Shown piece by piece: positions 36,808-45,779 of a DNA stretch of 64,000 nucleotides; position 1 is the stretch's first letter, and the number at the start of each line of letters is the position of its first letter. The translations under genes were made by a program, and so were the position numbers. The DNA is taken from NCBI GenBank assembly GCA_022446985.1, contig JAKVBD010000012.1, positions 1 through 64,000 of the forward strand, in the 5' to 3' direction. The stretch comes from Lentisphaerales bacterium. GTDB lineage: Bacteria; Verrucomicrobiota; Lentisphaeria; Lentisphaerales; Lentisphaeraceae. Below the pieces are notes generated by a model. That model searched no databases, was not told the DNA's origin, and saw only the letters and a program-made list of their open reading frames with translations.

Positions 36808-37890
36808 TTATTTTTTCAGGCAGAGGGATGCTCCCAGGAGTAAAAAGCCTAATGTCGGAACGGAACCAGCTACGAACGCCGGTAAGACTCCTGAATTACC
36901 CATTGCTTGAAAGAGCTGCATAACGACATAGTAGCCAATCATTATGCCAATTGCTTTTGCTGAGGATGTCATGGCTCCTTGACGCTGTTGAGTGATTGAC
37001 AGAGGAATACCTAGAAGAACAGAGAGCATGCAGGCAAATGGAGTGAATATCATAGAATAATATTTAACATCCATTATGCGTATTTCGGAAGGAGAAAATT
37101 GAATGTTAGATTTCTGTCTTCGGGAGATTTCTGTTAATGTCAGGTGTTGGTTGAGGTTGTGATACTCTTTCATTTTGACGGGGTCGTCTTTAAGGTCTTT
37201 AAGCGTCAGCTCTTCGAGGTTTTCGGGCGCAGAAGGGAACCATTCTTTTGAAAATGTAGTGCGTATAAGGTTTTTGAATTGCCAACCTTTTGCTTCTGTG
37301 AATTCTCCTTTAGCAGCATCAACCGTCCAAAGTGGTTTACCTTCTATGTCGTGTTGGGCCAGAGAGATTTTGGAAAAGCCTTGTTCTTCAAATGTCAGGT
37401 TCCAGATGCGTTTACCTTCGTCACTGTCGACAGAAAAGCACAGAGATTGGTTATCGGCTTTGTCGCCGGTCATTAAAACTTCCAGGCGCTTGACTTCATT
37501 ATCAAAGAAACCTTGAAAGTGTTCATTGGAAATAAATAAAACACAAGACATACAAAGAGATAAAGCAACTGCGGGTATACTCATTTGAGCAATAGATATA
37601 CCTGAGCTGCGGATAGCACTGATTTCATTATGTCTATTTAAGTTTGAGAAACTGTACATGGTACCGAGCAGAAGTGACATCGGTAAAATCAAAGGGATTT
37701 TCTCAGGAAGAAGATACATAAAGTAGAGGAAGATATCAAAGTAACTTTTATGGTCGAGCAGATCGCTCAGGTCATCTTGGATATCAGCTATAAAAAAGAG
37801 AAACAAGAATCCAAAAAAACAACAGCAAAAGGGCAGTAAAATCTGTCTGAGGATGTGACGGGCAAGAATCCCGTACAAATGAATTGTCAT
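36808..37890 (-). CDS. LptF/LptG-family permease
   Basis: 360 residues: six membrane helices in a 3+3 arrangement with a large periplasmic domain between (about 110-270). The N-terminus YGILARHILRQILLPFCCCFFGFLFLFF and the RHNEISAIRSSGISIAQM motif are those of the lipopolysaccharide-transport permeases YjgP/YjgQ. With LptB it would extract LPS from the inner membrane. The partner permease gene is not in the window. It lies 9 bp after the RDD gene. Confidence 0.88.
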   Translation of the reverse strand: MTIHLYGILARHILRQILLPFCCCFFGFLFLFFIADIQDDLSDLLDHKSYFDIFLYFMYLLPEKIPLILPMSLLLGTMYSFSNLNRHNEISAIRSSGISIAQMSIPAVALSLCMSCVLFISNEHFQGFFDNEVKRLEVLMTGDKADNQSLCFSVDSDEGKRIWNLTFEEQGFSKISLAQHDIEGKPLWTVDAAKGEFTEAKGWQFKNLIRTTFSKEWFPSAPENLEELTLKDLKDDPVKMKEYHNLNQHLTLTEISRRQKSNIQFSPSEIRIMDVKYYSMIFTPFACMLSVLLGIPLSITQQRQGAMTSSAKAIGIMIGYYVVMQLFQAMGNSGVLPAFVAGSVPTLGFLLLGASLCLKK

Positions 37891-37899
37891 TAAAAAATA

Positions 37900-38547
37900 T
37901 TATCCCAGCTTCACTTTGACGACACGAATACCGGCTAAGGTTTCGTGTAGTCCTTTGTTGAATATATAAATCAACACAGGCGCCAAGGGCAATGTAAGTA
38001 AAAAGAATAATGCAGAAAAGGCTGCTCTACCTACTAGGACAGGATCACCAAGGGTTCCTCCGCGGATCACCATTATTCCAAAAAACCAATATCCAAACGA
38101 CTGTGCTTTGTAGCCGAGTGTCAATCCATAATAAAGTATCGGTATGGCAACACAAAGCCCCAGAAAAATAGAGCTAATCTGAGTTTCATCAAGACTGCTG
38201 CCGAACTGTTTTAGTAGATTATGAGAAAGTACTAATGCTGCACAGATTACGAGAAGGTCTAAAAAGAAAGCCATAATGCGGTAATTTATACTGGGAGCTT
38301 CAACCATACTGGCAGAGCGATGCAGGTTTTTGGTGATGTGTGACTTATTGTCGGTGAATGCACCTTCAGTTTCTTTGAATGTTTTAGCCAGGATAGGGAT
38401 TTTTTCAGCGTTCTTAAATGACTTAACCATGGCGTTGCGAACCTGAGATTCTTTGGAGATAGTTCCATCTTTTGCCAGGTTGATTAAATGTTCTTCGGAT
38501 ACCGGGCCGGTCTCATTGCCCTTTGAGTCCTGATAGTAGTATTCCAT
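37900..38547 (-). CDS. RDD-family membrane protein with N-terminal GYF_2 domain
   Basis: 215 residues from the ATG at 38547, preceded by AAAGAAG; upstream in-frame codons look like an extension without a site. MEYYYQDSKGNETGPVSEEHLINLAKDGTISKESQVRN is the bacterial GYF_2 domain (WYY...G...GP...L..L...G.I). After a linker comes an RDD domain with four helices (YRIMAFFLDLLVICAALVL..., GKKLLG-like GYWFFGIMVIRGGTLGDPVLVGRAAFSALF). Function unknown; possibly transport or envelope assembly. Confidence 0.82.
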   Translation of the reverse strand: MEYYYQDSKGNETGPVSEEHLINLAKDGTISKESQVRNAMVKSFKNAEKIPILAKTFKETEGAFTDNKSHITKNLHRSASMVEAPSINYRIMAFFLDLLVICAALVLSHNLLKQFGSSLDETQISSIFLGLCVAIPILYYGLTLGYKAQSFGYWFFGIMVIRGGTLGDPVLVGRAAFSALFFLLTLPLAPVLIYIFNKGLHETLAGIRVVKVKLG

Positions 38548-38678
38548 AATGCACTTCTTTAAATGAGTTTCTCTTAAGATAGTCATAGTTAAAAATTTGC
38601 AAAGTTGCATCAGTTGAAATCTAATTAATGTTCAGTAACTTCATGGGATAAAAAAACAGTATGTAGGTCAAGCACAGA

Positions 38679-39374
38679 TTGGAACCCATTGAAGAATACA
38701 CTTTAAAGGTAAATAGCAGTAAAAACCTTTTGATTCAGTTTTCTTTGCTAAGAGGAGTTGACTTTATTTCGTGGAGTCTTTGTGCGTTTTATTGTTTCGG
38801 CCTATTTACTTTTCAAGATATTTATTACACTAGCTTTCCTTACTTAATCATGATTCCTTTGCTATCGTTGATTTATGGCGCTTTCCTCTTACCTGATGGC
38901 TTTCTAGAAGACAAGAATTGGCGAACGATTGTGACTAAGTTGCGTTGTTACTCTTTGGTGTGTGGCTTGAACTTTCCTTTTGTAATTTTTATTCAAATGT
39001 CAGATAAAAACAAGTACTTTGCTATTTGCTGTGGATTGGTAATTTATTCTTTTGTTCAAATTCTATTGTCAATTTCGGAGCTGAGTCACAAGGTCGCAGC
39101 TCGTTATGAAGAGCCAGTACTGGCTTCGGAAGGACGATTGGGAGTACGGATGATTTACATTTTTACATTACTGTCGGTAGTGGCCATGCTGCTTTACATG
39201 ACGAATCCAGGGTTTTTGAGAGAGTTGAAGTACAGCGGTTACCTGGATGCAGCTTTAAAGGTTATGGCGTTATTTTTAGTATTCCCTCTTATTTTTCCGG
39301 TAACCTTGTTGTTCCGTATAAAGTTTTCATTGCTTAAAAAACACAAAGAAGAAATAAAAAATAATTATGAGTAA
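38679..39374 (+). CDS. Hypothetical integral membrane protein
   Basis: 231 residues from a TTG start with a weak AGG upstream; other starts are possible. About six hydrophobic segments can be seen, including FISWSLCAFYCFGLFTF, LIMIPLLSLIYGAFLLP, FAICCGLVIYSFVQILL and MIYIFTLLSVVAMLLYM. No family is recognised. It overlaps pyrF by 8 bp and is probably co-transcribed with it. Confidence 0.65.
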   Translation: MEPIEEYTLKVNSSKNLLIQFSLLRGVDFISWSLCAFYCFGLFTFQDIYYTSFPYLIMIPLLSLIYGAFLLPDGFLEDKNWRTIVTKLRCYSLVCGLNFPFVIFIQMSDKNKYFAICCGLVIYSFVQILLSISELSHKVAARYEEPVLASEGRLGVRMIYIFTLLSVVAMLLYMTNPGFLRELKYSGYLDAALKVMALFLVFPLIFPVTLLFRIKFSLLKKHKEEIKNNYE

Positions 39375-40059
39375 GACTGAATTAATCGTTGCCCTGGATG
39401 TTAACTCTGTTGCTCAGGCAGAAGCTTTAGTAGATGAAATTGGCCCAGAGGTTCTTTGGTATAAGATTGGTAAGCAGCTTTTTACAAGAGAAGGTGTTGG
39501 TGCTTTAGAGATGTTAAAAGGTAAGGGAAAGAAAATATTTCTTGACCTTAAATTCCACGACATACCGAATACTGTTGCTCAGGCGGTAAAGTCGGCTTTG
39601 AGTATAGGCGCGGATATGGTCAATTTTCATGCTTCAGGTGGAAGTGAAATGATTCGTAAGACTGTGGAAGTTAATGGTGCGGAACATCCAGATGCTTTAT
39701 TGATTGCTGTAACCGTACTTACCAGCATGGATCAAGAAGCGTTGGCTGAGCTTGGTGTTGCCGGAAATCCTGCCGAGGTAGTTGAAAGATTTGCGAAATT
39801 GGCTAAATCCAGTGGCGCTCATGGCGTTGTTTGTTCTGCTCTGGAAATAGATTTGGTTAAAAATGCCTGTGGTCAGGATTTTAAACTGATTGTTCCAGGA
39901 ATTCGTCCGGTAGGCTCTTCTGTTGATGATCAAAAGCGTATAATGACACCAGCTCAAGCAAGTGAGAAGGGGGCTGATTATATAGTCGTAGGTCGACCAA
40001 TTACTAAAGCTGAGGATAAGCAAAAAGCTGCTGCTGCAGTTTTAGCAGAACTGGCTTAA
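39367..40059 (+). CDS. pyrF: Orotidine 5'-phosphate decarboxylase
   Basis: 230 residues, type 1 length. It converts OMP to UMP in pyrimidine synthesis. The TIM-barrel landmarks are clear: LIVALDV at the start, active-site FLDLKFHDIPNTVAQAV (Lys and Asp), DMVNFHASGG, VVCSALE, and the phosphate-binding VPGIRPVGSS...GADYIVVGRPIT. Overlaps the end of the membrane-protein gene. Confidence 0.96.
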   Translation: MSKTELIVALDVNSVAQAEALVDEIGPEVLWYKIGKQLFTREGVGALEMLKGKGKKIFLDLKFHDIPNTVAQAVKSALSIGADMVNFHASGGSEMIRKTVEVNGAEHPDALLIAVTVLTSMDQEALAELGVAGNPAEVVERFAKLAKSSGAHGVVCSALEIDLVKNACGQDFKLIVPGIRPVGSSVDDQKRIMTPAQASEKGADYIVVGRPITKAEDKQKAAAAVLAELA

Positions 40060-40063
40060 GCTA

Positions 40064-42445
40064 CTATTTATTGGAGCTGTGATTCCTTTCGAGGCGTCGC
40101 AGCTCTTTATTGAAAAGATCGATAATTTCTTGTTCTTCCTCTGAGAACTTTTGTATTTCCGCCTCGATAATTTTTGAGGAGTTCTTCTTCAAACTTTCTT
40201 CGCTTTGACTATAATCACTGTCCATCTTTTGTTTATCGACTTTCAAGATGAATTGCTGTTGTGAAGTATCTTCGGGATCATTTACAGTCTTGGCTTCTAT
40301 AACGACATCTTGCTTATCATTGAGAGTTATTTTTTCTATTTCCTTCTTTTTTAAATTGCGTAGAGCTTGTTCGTTATTGAGCTCATTGGACTCCAACGGT
40401 TGTTCATTATTATTTTGTGAAACGGTAGCCGGGGCATCATTTTGTGTTTCAGGAGAGAAGTCTTGCTGGCTGTTTGAGCTTTGTTTTGCCGCTTGTTGAC
40501 TGTTTGATTTTTGTTTTGCCGCTTGCTGACTGTTTGAGCTTTGTTTCGCCGCTTGTTGTTCCTGGCTTGAATGATTGCTTTTAGCTTCAGCGTTTTGGTT
40601 TGGCTGGTGGTTTTCTTTTGTTGGAGCGTTGTCTTTATTATTTATAGATTTTTGGGTGTTTTGTACAGGATTTTGTGAGTTCTTAGACTGAGGCTCATTC
40701 TTTTGAGAGAGTGATTGTTTCTCTTGAGATTGAGAAGGGGGCGTCGGTTTTTGATTTAGATTTTGTGTATTTGAGTTAGGATCAACTTTTTTTGAATTTT
40801 CTGAAATACTATTTGATTCTGTTTGGACTTTAGGAAGATTTTTTTCTGCAACTCCTATTTGCTCTGTTGTTTCTAATTCTTGAGAGTCAGCTTGTTGTTT
40901 TAGGCGCTGACGGATGCTTTCAGAAGATTCCCTTTTACCATATTCTTTATCGATTGCCGCAAATTTATATTTTTTATAACTGCTGCTTTGAGAAGCTTTT
41001 AGCGCTATGATCAGAGGTTTGGAAATAGATCTTGGATCTTTTGAAGGTTTGAAATCGTTGGCAATCAGATTAATGACGAGATGGTCGTTATACTTGTTTT
41101 TAATTTTTGAAAGGTCGAGGCTGTATGAACCTATAATGGAGGTAGAATTGACGTAATTGTGAAGTTGAATTTCCTTGGAAGTTCCGGCGTATTTTAGTTG
41201 ATACTGAAGTTTAATATTTTTTAGCATCAGGTCATCGGTGCACGCGTATTTGATCGTTATCTGGTTATCGTTGAGATAAAGGTGATTTTCTTTTGTTTGA
41301 GTCATTCCCACTTTAGGGGGGAGGTCTTTTGAAGTATGAATTGGAAAGTCTGGTGTTTCGTACGTTTTGTTTTTGGCGGTAATTTTGAATCTATAAGTGC
41401 CGCTTTGGTTAATTTGAAAAGCGTCACGGGTAAAGGCTTTATCGTAGTTAACTTCAAGAGGGAAGTAGTTATTTTCCCAGAAGAGTTCAACATTTGTGAC
41501 TTTTTGATCAAACTGCAGATGGAATTTAACCTGACTTTTAGCCAGGGCCTGGATAATTTTTGTATTTTGTTCTTTTCCGGCAGAGCCTATGTACTGAGGC
41601 GGTGTAATTCTCGCTGAAAAGTTTCTAATTTCCGGCTTCCTGGTAAAGTTGACAGTTCTATTAAGTATTTCCGCATCTCCAAGAAAGATGTCGTAGTTGA
41701 GGCTTTGGCCAATTGCCGGTAAGGAGCAAGTGTATTTATGTTCGGCATTTTTAATGAGTTTATATTCTTCAATGTTATTTTTCCCGGAGCGCAGGCGAAT
41801 GTAACCATCTTGGGGAGAGTGCCCTGAAGAATGAATCGTAAGTCGCCAGTTTTTTTCAACATAAAGTTCAGAATTATCAATAGGGCTTACATTTTGAATT
41901 CTTGTCTTAGATGGGGCTGGAGCATTAGCGATGGGGGCATATAAACGTGCGACTGATAGAGAAACAGGTTTAATCGTTGCCATAGAGTATAAACCGATTA
42001 TTGAGAGTAGGGCCAAAGTTACTTTCAGCAGTTGTTTAAGCTCTTTTGTATATGTTATTTTTGGTTTAAGTTTTCTGAACTCGTCGAGAATGGCCTGTTC
42101 TGTTTTAGGTAGTGTATGAAGGTCAGAAAGAAGACTGAATAATTTGTTTTTTAGTGAAGGGTATTTGTTCTCAAGTTTTTGGGCGATATAAAGTAGATTC
42201 AGTTTTTTTGTTAGATTTTTATAGAGATGGTAAGAGAAGTAAATGATTGGTGCTAGAAAGCAGATAAGGAAAATTGTAGCACGGGCTGTTTTTTGAAGAT
42301 GGAAATTGTGGTCGACAAGAATGAAAATTAAGTGCCATGAAATGATATAAATCAGGCATTTGATAGAGTGGAGTAAGAGCTCGTTCAAGGACGACTGACG
42401 AGCAGTTCTTCTTAAATGCTGCTGTATGTTTAAACCCTTATTCAT
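40064..42445 (-). CDS. Large membrane protein with Gln/Asn/Ser-rich repeat region (DUF4175-like)
   Basis: 793 residues. Two membrane helices near the N-terminus (about 28-44 and 53-76) and one near 140-160 are followed by immunoglobulin-like beta segments (FSARITPPQYIG, KVGMTQTKENHLYL...). A low-complexity Gln/Asn/Ser/Lys region of about 190 residues follows, and a charged C-terminus. The overall plan resembles the DUF4175 proteins of planctomycetes, which sit in aerotolerance/BatA-like clusters; this is only a resemblance. It follows the 42477-43544 kinase gene by 31 bp and may be its substrate or partner. Confidence 0.55.
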   Translation of the reverse strand: MNKGLNIQQHLRRTARQSSLNELLLHSIKCLIYIISWHLIFILVDHNFHLQKTARATIFLICFLAPIIYFSYHLYKNLTKKLNLLYIAQKLENKYPSLKNKLFSLLSDLHTLPKTEQAILDEFRKLKPKITYTKELKQLLKVTLALLSIIGLYSMATIKPVSLSVARLYAPIANAPAPSKTRIQNVSPIDNSELYVEKNWRLTIHSSGHSPQDGYIRLRSGKNNIEEYKLIKNAEHKYTCSLPAIGQSLNYDIFLGDAEILNRTVNFTRKPEIRNFSARITPPQYIGSAGKEQNTKIIQALAKSQVKFHLQFDQKVTNVELFWENNYFPLEVNYDKAFTRDAFQINQSGTYRFKITAKNKTYETPDFPIHTSKDLPPKVGMTQTKENHLYLNDNQITIKYACTDDLMLKNIKLQYQLKYAGTSKEIQLHNYVNSTSIIGSYSLDLSKIKNKYNDHLVINLIANDFKPSKDPRSISKPLIIALKASQSSSYKKYKFAAIDKEYGKRESSESIRQRLKQQADSQELETTEQIGVAEKNLPKVQTESNSISENSKKVDPNSNTQNLNQKPTPPSQSQEKQSLSQKNEPQSKNSQNPVQNTQKSINNKDNAPTKENHQPNQNAEAKSNHSSQEQQAAKQSSNSQQAAKQKSNSQQAAKQSSNSQQDFSPETQNDAPATVSQNNNEQPLESNELNNEQALRNLKKKEIEKITLNDKQDVVIEAKTVNDPEDTSQQQFILKVDKQKMDSDYSQSEESLKKNSSKIIEAEIQKFSEEEQEIIDLFNKELRRLERNHSSNK
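40465..40560 (-). repeat. 30-bp coding tandem repeat (QQAAKQ[SK]SNS)
   Basis: About three copies of a 30-bp unit inside the Gln-rich part of the large membrane protein, encoding QQAAKQSSNS, QQAAKQKSNS and QQAAKQSSNS. Copy-number variation through slippage is plausible. Confidence 0.75.
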
Positions 42446-42476
42446 AAGATCAGTTTAAGTCATAGACTGCTGAAAA

Positions 42477-43544
42477 TTAAAAGAATTGTGTAAAGAATTG
42501 CTTCATAACAGAAAGAAACTTTTTCAGGCCCATAAAGTAAAGAGTCAGGCCCACTGCAGCTCCGGCAGTTAAACCGGAAAGAATAACCATTTTTCTCAGA
42601 TTGCTTTTAATTGTCGTATTTCTGACGATAGTTTTATCGATATTTACCGGTTCAACTTTCTTTTTGTTGTTTGCCTCAAGTGTCGTCAGTATTTTTTTGA
42701 TTAATGGTTTTCGCTTTTTGCAGAAACCACTGGTTTGCGATAACACTGAGCAAAATTCTTTAGTTGTGGGAAAGCGTTCTTCCGGATTGGCGCAAAGACA
42801 CTTTTCTAGAAAATCCATGGTGTCTTGGGGGAGTTCAGCAATGACTCTAACAGATTTTTTCATTCTCGTTTCGACAAGTTCTATGAATTCAAAGTTACGC
42901 TTCATGCGGTGGGCGTCTTTTCTGGTTAGCATGCGGTACATGATGAGTGCCAGTGAATAAATGTCGGCTCGGCAGTCCGCAGACTTTGAGCCACAGATTT
43001 GTTCGGGGGCCATGTAGAGTGGTGTTCCCACGGCTGTGCCGGTTTTGGTGAGATTCGTTCCAAGGTCACGGGTAACGCCGTAGTCCATAATTTTTACCTG
43101 GCCAGTTTTAGTCACCATGATATTATCTGGTTTTAGGTCGCGGTGAATGAAGTTATTGAGATGGAAGCTGCCTAATGCATTGGCTAATTCATAGGTGATG
43201 GCCGTTGATTCTTCGTTTGAGAAAGGGCCCATCTTGTTGATCATATCGTGCAGAGTAACACCAGGGATGTATTCCATGATGATCGTCCAAGCTCCGTCAT
43301 GCTTAAAAAGTTCAATCATTTCGACAAAGGCTTTGTTTGACTTCATCTTTTGACCGATGCTGAACTCTTGCTTGAAACGTTCGACAGTTTTGCGTTCGCG
43401 CATGAGATGACGGTGGAGAACTTTGGCAGCAAACTTTTTTTTATTTTTTTCTACAAGATAAACTGTCGCCATGCCGCCACTGCCTAAGGCCCGGCCGACG
43501 ATTTGGTAATCACCAATAGCTTTATTCTTGTTGTTTGCTGCCAT
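42477..43544 (-). CDS. Ser/Thr protein kinase, tail-anchored
   Basis: 355 residues. The kinase domain (about 13-275) has glycine loop GSGGMATVY, catalytic Lys41 (FAAKVL), HRDLKPDN with Asp136, DYG with Asp154 in place of DFG, and TPLYMAPEQ. One membrane helix near the C-terminus (MVILSGLTAGAAVGLTLYFMG) anchors it, with almost nothing outside. It lies between the biotin carboxylase and the large membrane protein on the same strand, with gaps of 37 and 31 bp, so the three are likely one operon. Substrates unknown. Confidence 0.92.
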   Translation of the reverse strand: MAANNKNKAIGDYQIVGRALGSGGMATVYLVEKNKKKFAAKVLHRHLMRERKTVERFKQEFSIGQKMKSNKAFVEMIELFKHDGAWTIIMEYIPGVTLHDMINKMGPFSNEESTAITYELANALGSFHLNNFIHRDLKPDNIMVTKTGQVKIMDYGVTRDLGTNLTKTGTAVGTPLYMAPEQICGSKSADCRADIYSLALIMYRMLTRKDAHRMKRNFEFIELVETRMKKSVRVIAELPQDTMDFLEKCLCANPEERFPTTKEFCSVLSQTSGFCKKRKPLIKKILTTLEANNKKKVEPVNIDKTIVRNTTIKSNLRKMVILSGLTAGAAVGLTLYFMGLKKFLSVMKQFFTQFF

Positions 43545-43581
43545 TTCACTCCTGAAACGGGGACATGGCCCGTAGAATTTT

Positions 43582-45219
43582 TTAGTGGAAATCGTGGTCG
43601 TAGAAGTTATTTACAGCTTCAGCGACAACAGGGTTGTTATAACGGTTTTCTTTGCCGTAGTTCTCATCGAAGAATGGTACGAACTTCTCAAGGAACTCTT
43701 TACGGATTTCATCCATAGTCTCTGAGTTGTAGTTGCGATCGATGAATTTTGGGTGACTGATCACGAATAACTGGTGAGGTATATTGTGACGGAACTCATG
43801 ACCTTCAACGATAAACTCAGAAAGACCTCGGAAGAGAGCTTCTACAGCTTCTTGTCTGTCATGGCCACGACCAACGATCTTCGCAAACATTGGGTCAAAA
43901 CTTGTGATAGTATTACCGCTTGTTACGTAACCATAGTGACGGATACGGTCAGTTCTTTCTGGACGCCAGTAACGGTCAATTTTCTTACCGCCAAGTGGGC
44001 CAAAGTTTGGATCGTATGGGTCAAGGTTGGTAATACGCGCTTCAATGGAGTGACCCATTGTAGAGATTTCTTCCTGCTTAAGGATGATTGGTGCACCAAA
44101 AGCGTGGAGGATTTGAGCTCGCAGTAAGTCAACGCCAGTCGCAGCGTTTGAAACCGGGTGCTCTACCTGAATACGAGTATTCATTTCAAGGAAGTAAAGT
44201 TTTTCAGCTTGTTCGTCGTAGATACATTCTAGTGTAGCTACAGAGTCAAGTTTACACTCACGAGCCAGGTTTGGTGCTGCATCGATCATTTTCTGTAGCT
44301 GTTCAGCAGCAACAGGATCTTGCTCTTTGATACCTTCAGGTGATAGGAATTCTTCGATTTCTTTCTGGTGATTTCTCATGAGAGTACATTCACGACCAAA
44401 GAAAGTCAGGTCTCTGAACATCTGAATTTCATAGTGACGAGAAACTTCGATATTCAGTTCCATTACGTAGTGTGAAGGCCAACCAAGGCTGGCAGAAATC
44501 TGTTGAACTTTTTCAAACTTATCCGGTAGGTCTTCAGCCCCCTGGAAGACAATCTGCCCACGGCCACCACCACCGGCAACGGCCTTTAGTCTGAAACGAC
44601 GATCTTTTAATTCCGGATTGGCTTTGATGATTTTTGAGTGAGCTGCCAGAGCATCTTCAAGAGTGCGAATGTCGCCTTCTCCAGGAACAACCTGAAGACC
44701 GGCTCTTACTGCTAAATCTCTTGCTGAGTCTTTAGGCCCCATCATAGATTGTGGAGTATGTCCTGGGCCGATGAAGATATAACCTTCATCTATGCAGTTT
44801 TTGACGAAGTCAGGATCTTCTGAAAGCATACCATAACCAGGGTGAACACCTATTTGGAAGTTGCCTTTGCCAAACATTCTTTCTGCTTCATTGCGGATAT
44901 TATCAAACGCAGTGAAAAGAATTGGAATGTCCATGTAAGGAGTCGTTGCTCTGCCTTGGGCTCTTTCTTCAGCACTGAAATTGTCCGGGCCGATACACAT
45001 TTTGAATTCAGACTGGTGTACATAACCGTACTGGCGGTCACCAGTTGTGTGGATTGCCCCAGTGAATACAGCAGGGTGCATGTTTTCTTTAGCAGCTCTT
45101 AGCGTGTCATTTGCGATCTCACCACGGTTACAGGAGATAACAAAACATGGTTTATCCATAGGAATCTGACCGGTAATACGAACAGCTTCCCCGTATATTC
45201 TTTTAGAGTTTTGCGGCAT
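43582..45219 (-). CDS. accC: Biotin carboxylase (acetyl-CoA/acyl-CoA carboxylase subunit)
   Basis: 545 residues, somewhat longer than the usual 450. It carboxylates biotin with ATP and bicarbonate for malonyl-CoA synthesis or a related carboxylase. Landmarks: VISCNRGEIA at the start, VHPGYGMLSED, the ATP-grasp glycine loop AVAGGGGRG, and EMNTRIQVEHPVSNAATGVDL with the catalytic Arg/Glu region. The C-terminal extension after the biotin-carboxylase C domain is unusual. No accB or carboxyltransferase gene is nearby, so it could serve another biotin enzyme. Confidence 0.88.
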   Translation of the reverse strand: MPQNSKRIYGEAVRITGQIPMDKPCFVISCNRGEIANDTLRAAKENMHPAVFTGAIHTTGDRQYGYVHQSEFKMCIGPDNFSAEERAQGRATTPYMDIPILFTAFDNIRNEAERMFGKGNFQIGVHPGYGMLSEDPDFVKNCIDEGYIFIGPGHTPQSMMGPKDSARDLAVRAGLQVVPGEGDIRTLEDALAAHSKIIKANPELKDRRFRLKAVAGGGGRGQIVFQGAEDLPDKFEKVQQISASLGWPSHYVMELNIEVSRHYEIQMFRDLTFFGRECTLMRNHQKEIEEFLSPEGIKEQDPVAAEQLQKMIDAAPNLARECKLDSVATLECIYDEQAEKLYFLEMNTRIQVEHPVSNAATGVDLLRAQILHAFGAPIILKQEEISTMGHSIEARITNLDPYDPNFGPLGGKKIDRYWRPERTDRIRHYGYVTSGNTITSFDPMFAKIVGRGHDRQEAVEALFRGLSEFIVEGHEFRHNIPHQLFVISHPKFIDRNYNSETMDEIRKEFLEKFVPFFDENYGKENRYNNPVVAEAVNNFYDHDFH

Positions 45220-45463
45220 TCATTGGCCTCTTATATGAAAAGTATTGAACAATTATTGAAGGAGTCGGGCATAACCCTCCACCACTAAATTAAAAAATCT
45301 GCTATAATAAAACTTATTGTCAGGCGATTTCTACTGTTCGGCTTCATTTTCAATACATTTTGGAGATAGCTGAGCAGAGAACTTTTTTTTATTAGAAAAA
45401 TTTGCAGCAGTTTTATGATTTTAGGGATTCAGAATATGCAAATTTCAGCCAATAAAGGAGAAG

Positions 45464-45760
45464 GGGAGAGCTGGTGGATTTTATAGCCGAGTGCTGGGCT
45501 TTAAAAATTCAACCAGACCTGAAAGCTTAAGTAAGATTCCAGAATTATGGTTAGAAATGTGACAGTTCCAAATCCACATAAGAGAGGAATATAGTGAAGA
45601 GCGTCTACACTCAAGCAATCTCGAGGGGCTATAAAATCGGCGCGAGAAACTCGACTCTATTGGGATTGAGATTATTTCAGGTATAGAAATCCCAGGTATA
45701 ACAAGATTCGAGTTTCTTGATCCTTTTGGAAATAGAATTGAGATACTTGAGCTTCAATAA
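45464..45760 (+). pseudogene. Decayed VOC/glyoxalase-family gene
   Basis: A frame reads GGFYSRVLGFKNSTRPESL, WLEM-stop-QFQIHIREE, LEGL-stop-N, then LDSIGIEIISGIEIPGITRFEFLDPFGNRIEILELQ and TAA at 45758-45760. FYSRVLGF and RFEFLDPFGNRIEILE are the two ends of a vicinal-oxygen-chelate domain. A TGA and a TAA interrupt it and the N-terminus is degraded. The TGA is not at a position where selenocysteine would be expected. Confidence 0.7.
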
Positions 45761-45779
45761 CTCAAGTATCTCAACCGGG

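Noticed and set aside
40465-40560. CRISPR-like repeat
   Set aside because: The 30-bp units are contiguous and in frame inside a coding sequence, without spacers or cas genes.
45464-45760. VOC gene as a selenoprotein
   Set aside because: A second stop, TAA, interrupts the frame, and the TGA is not at a Cys-equivalent site.
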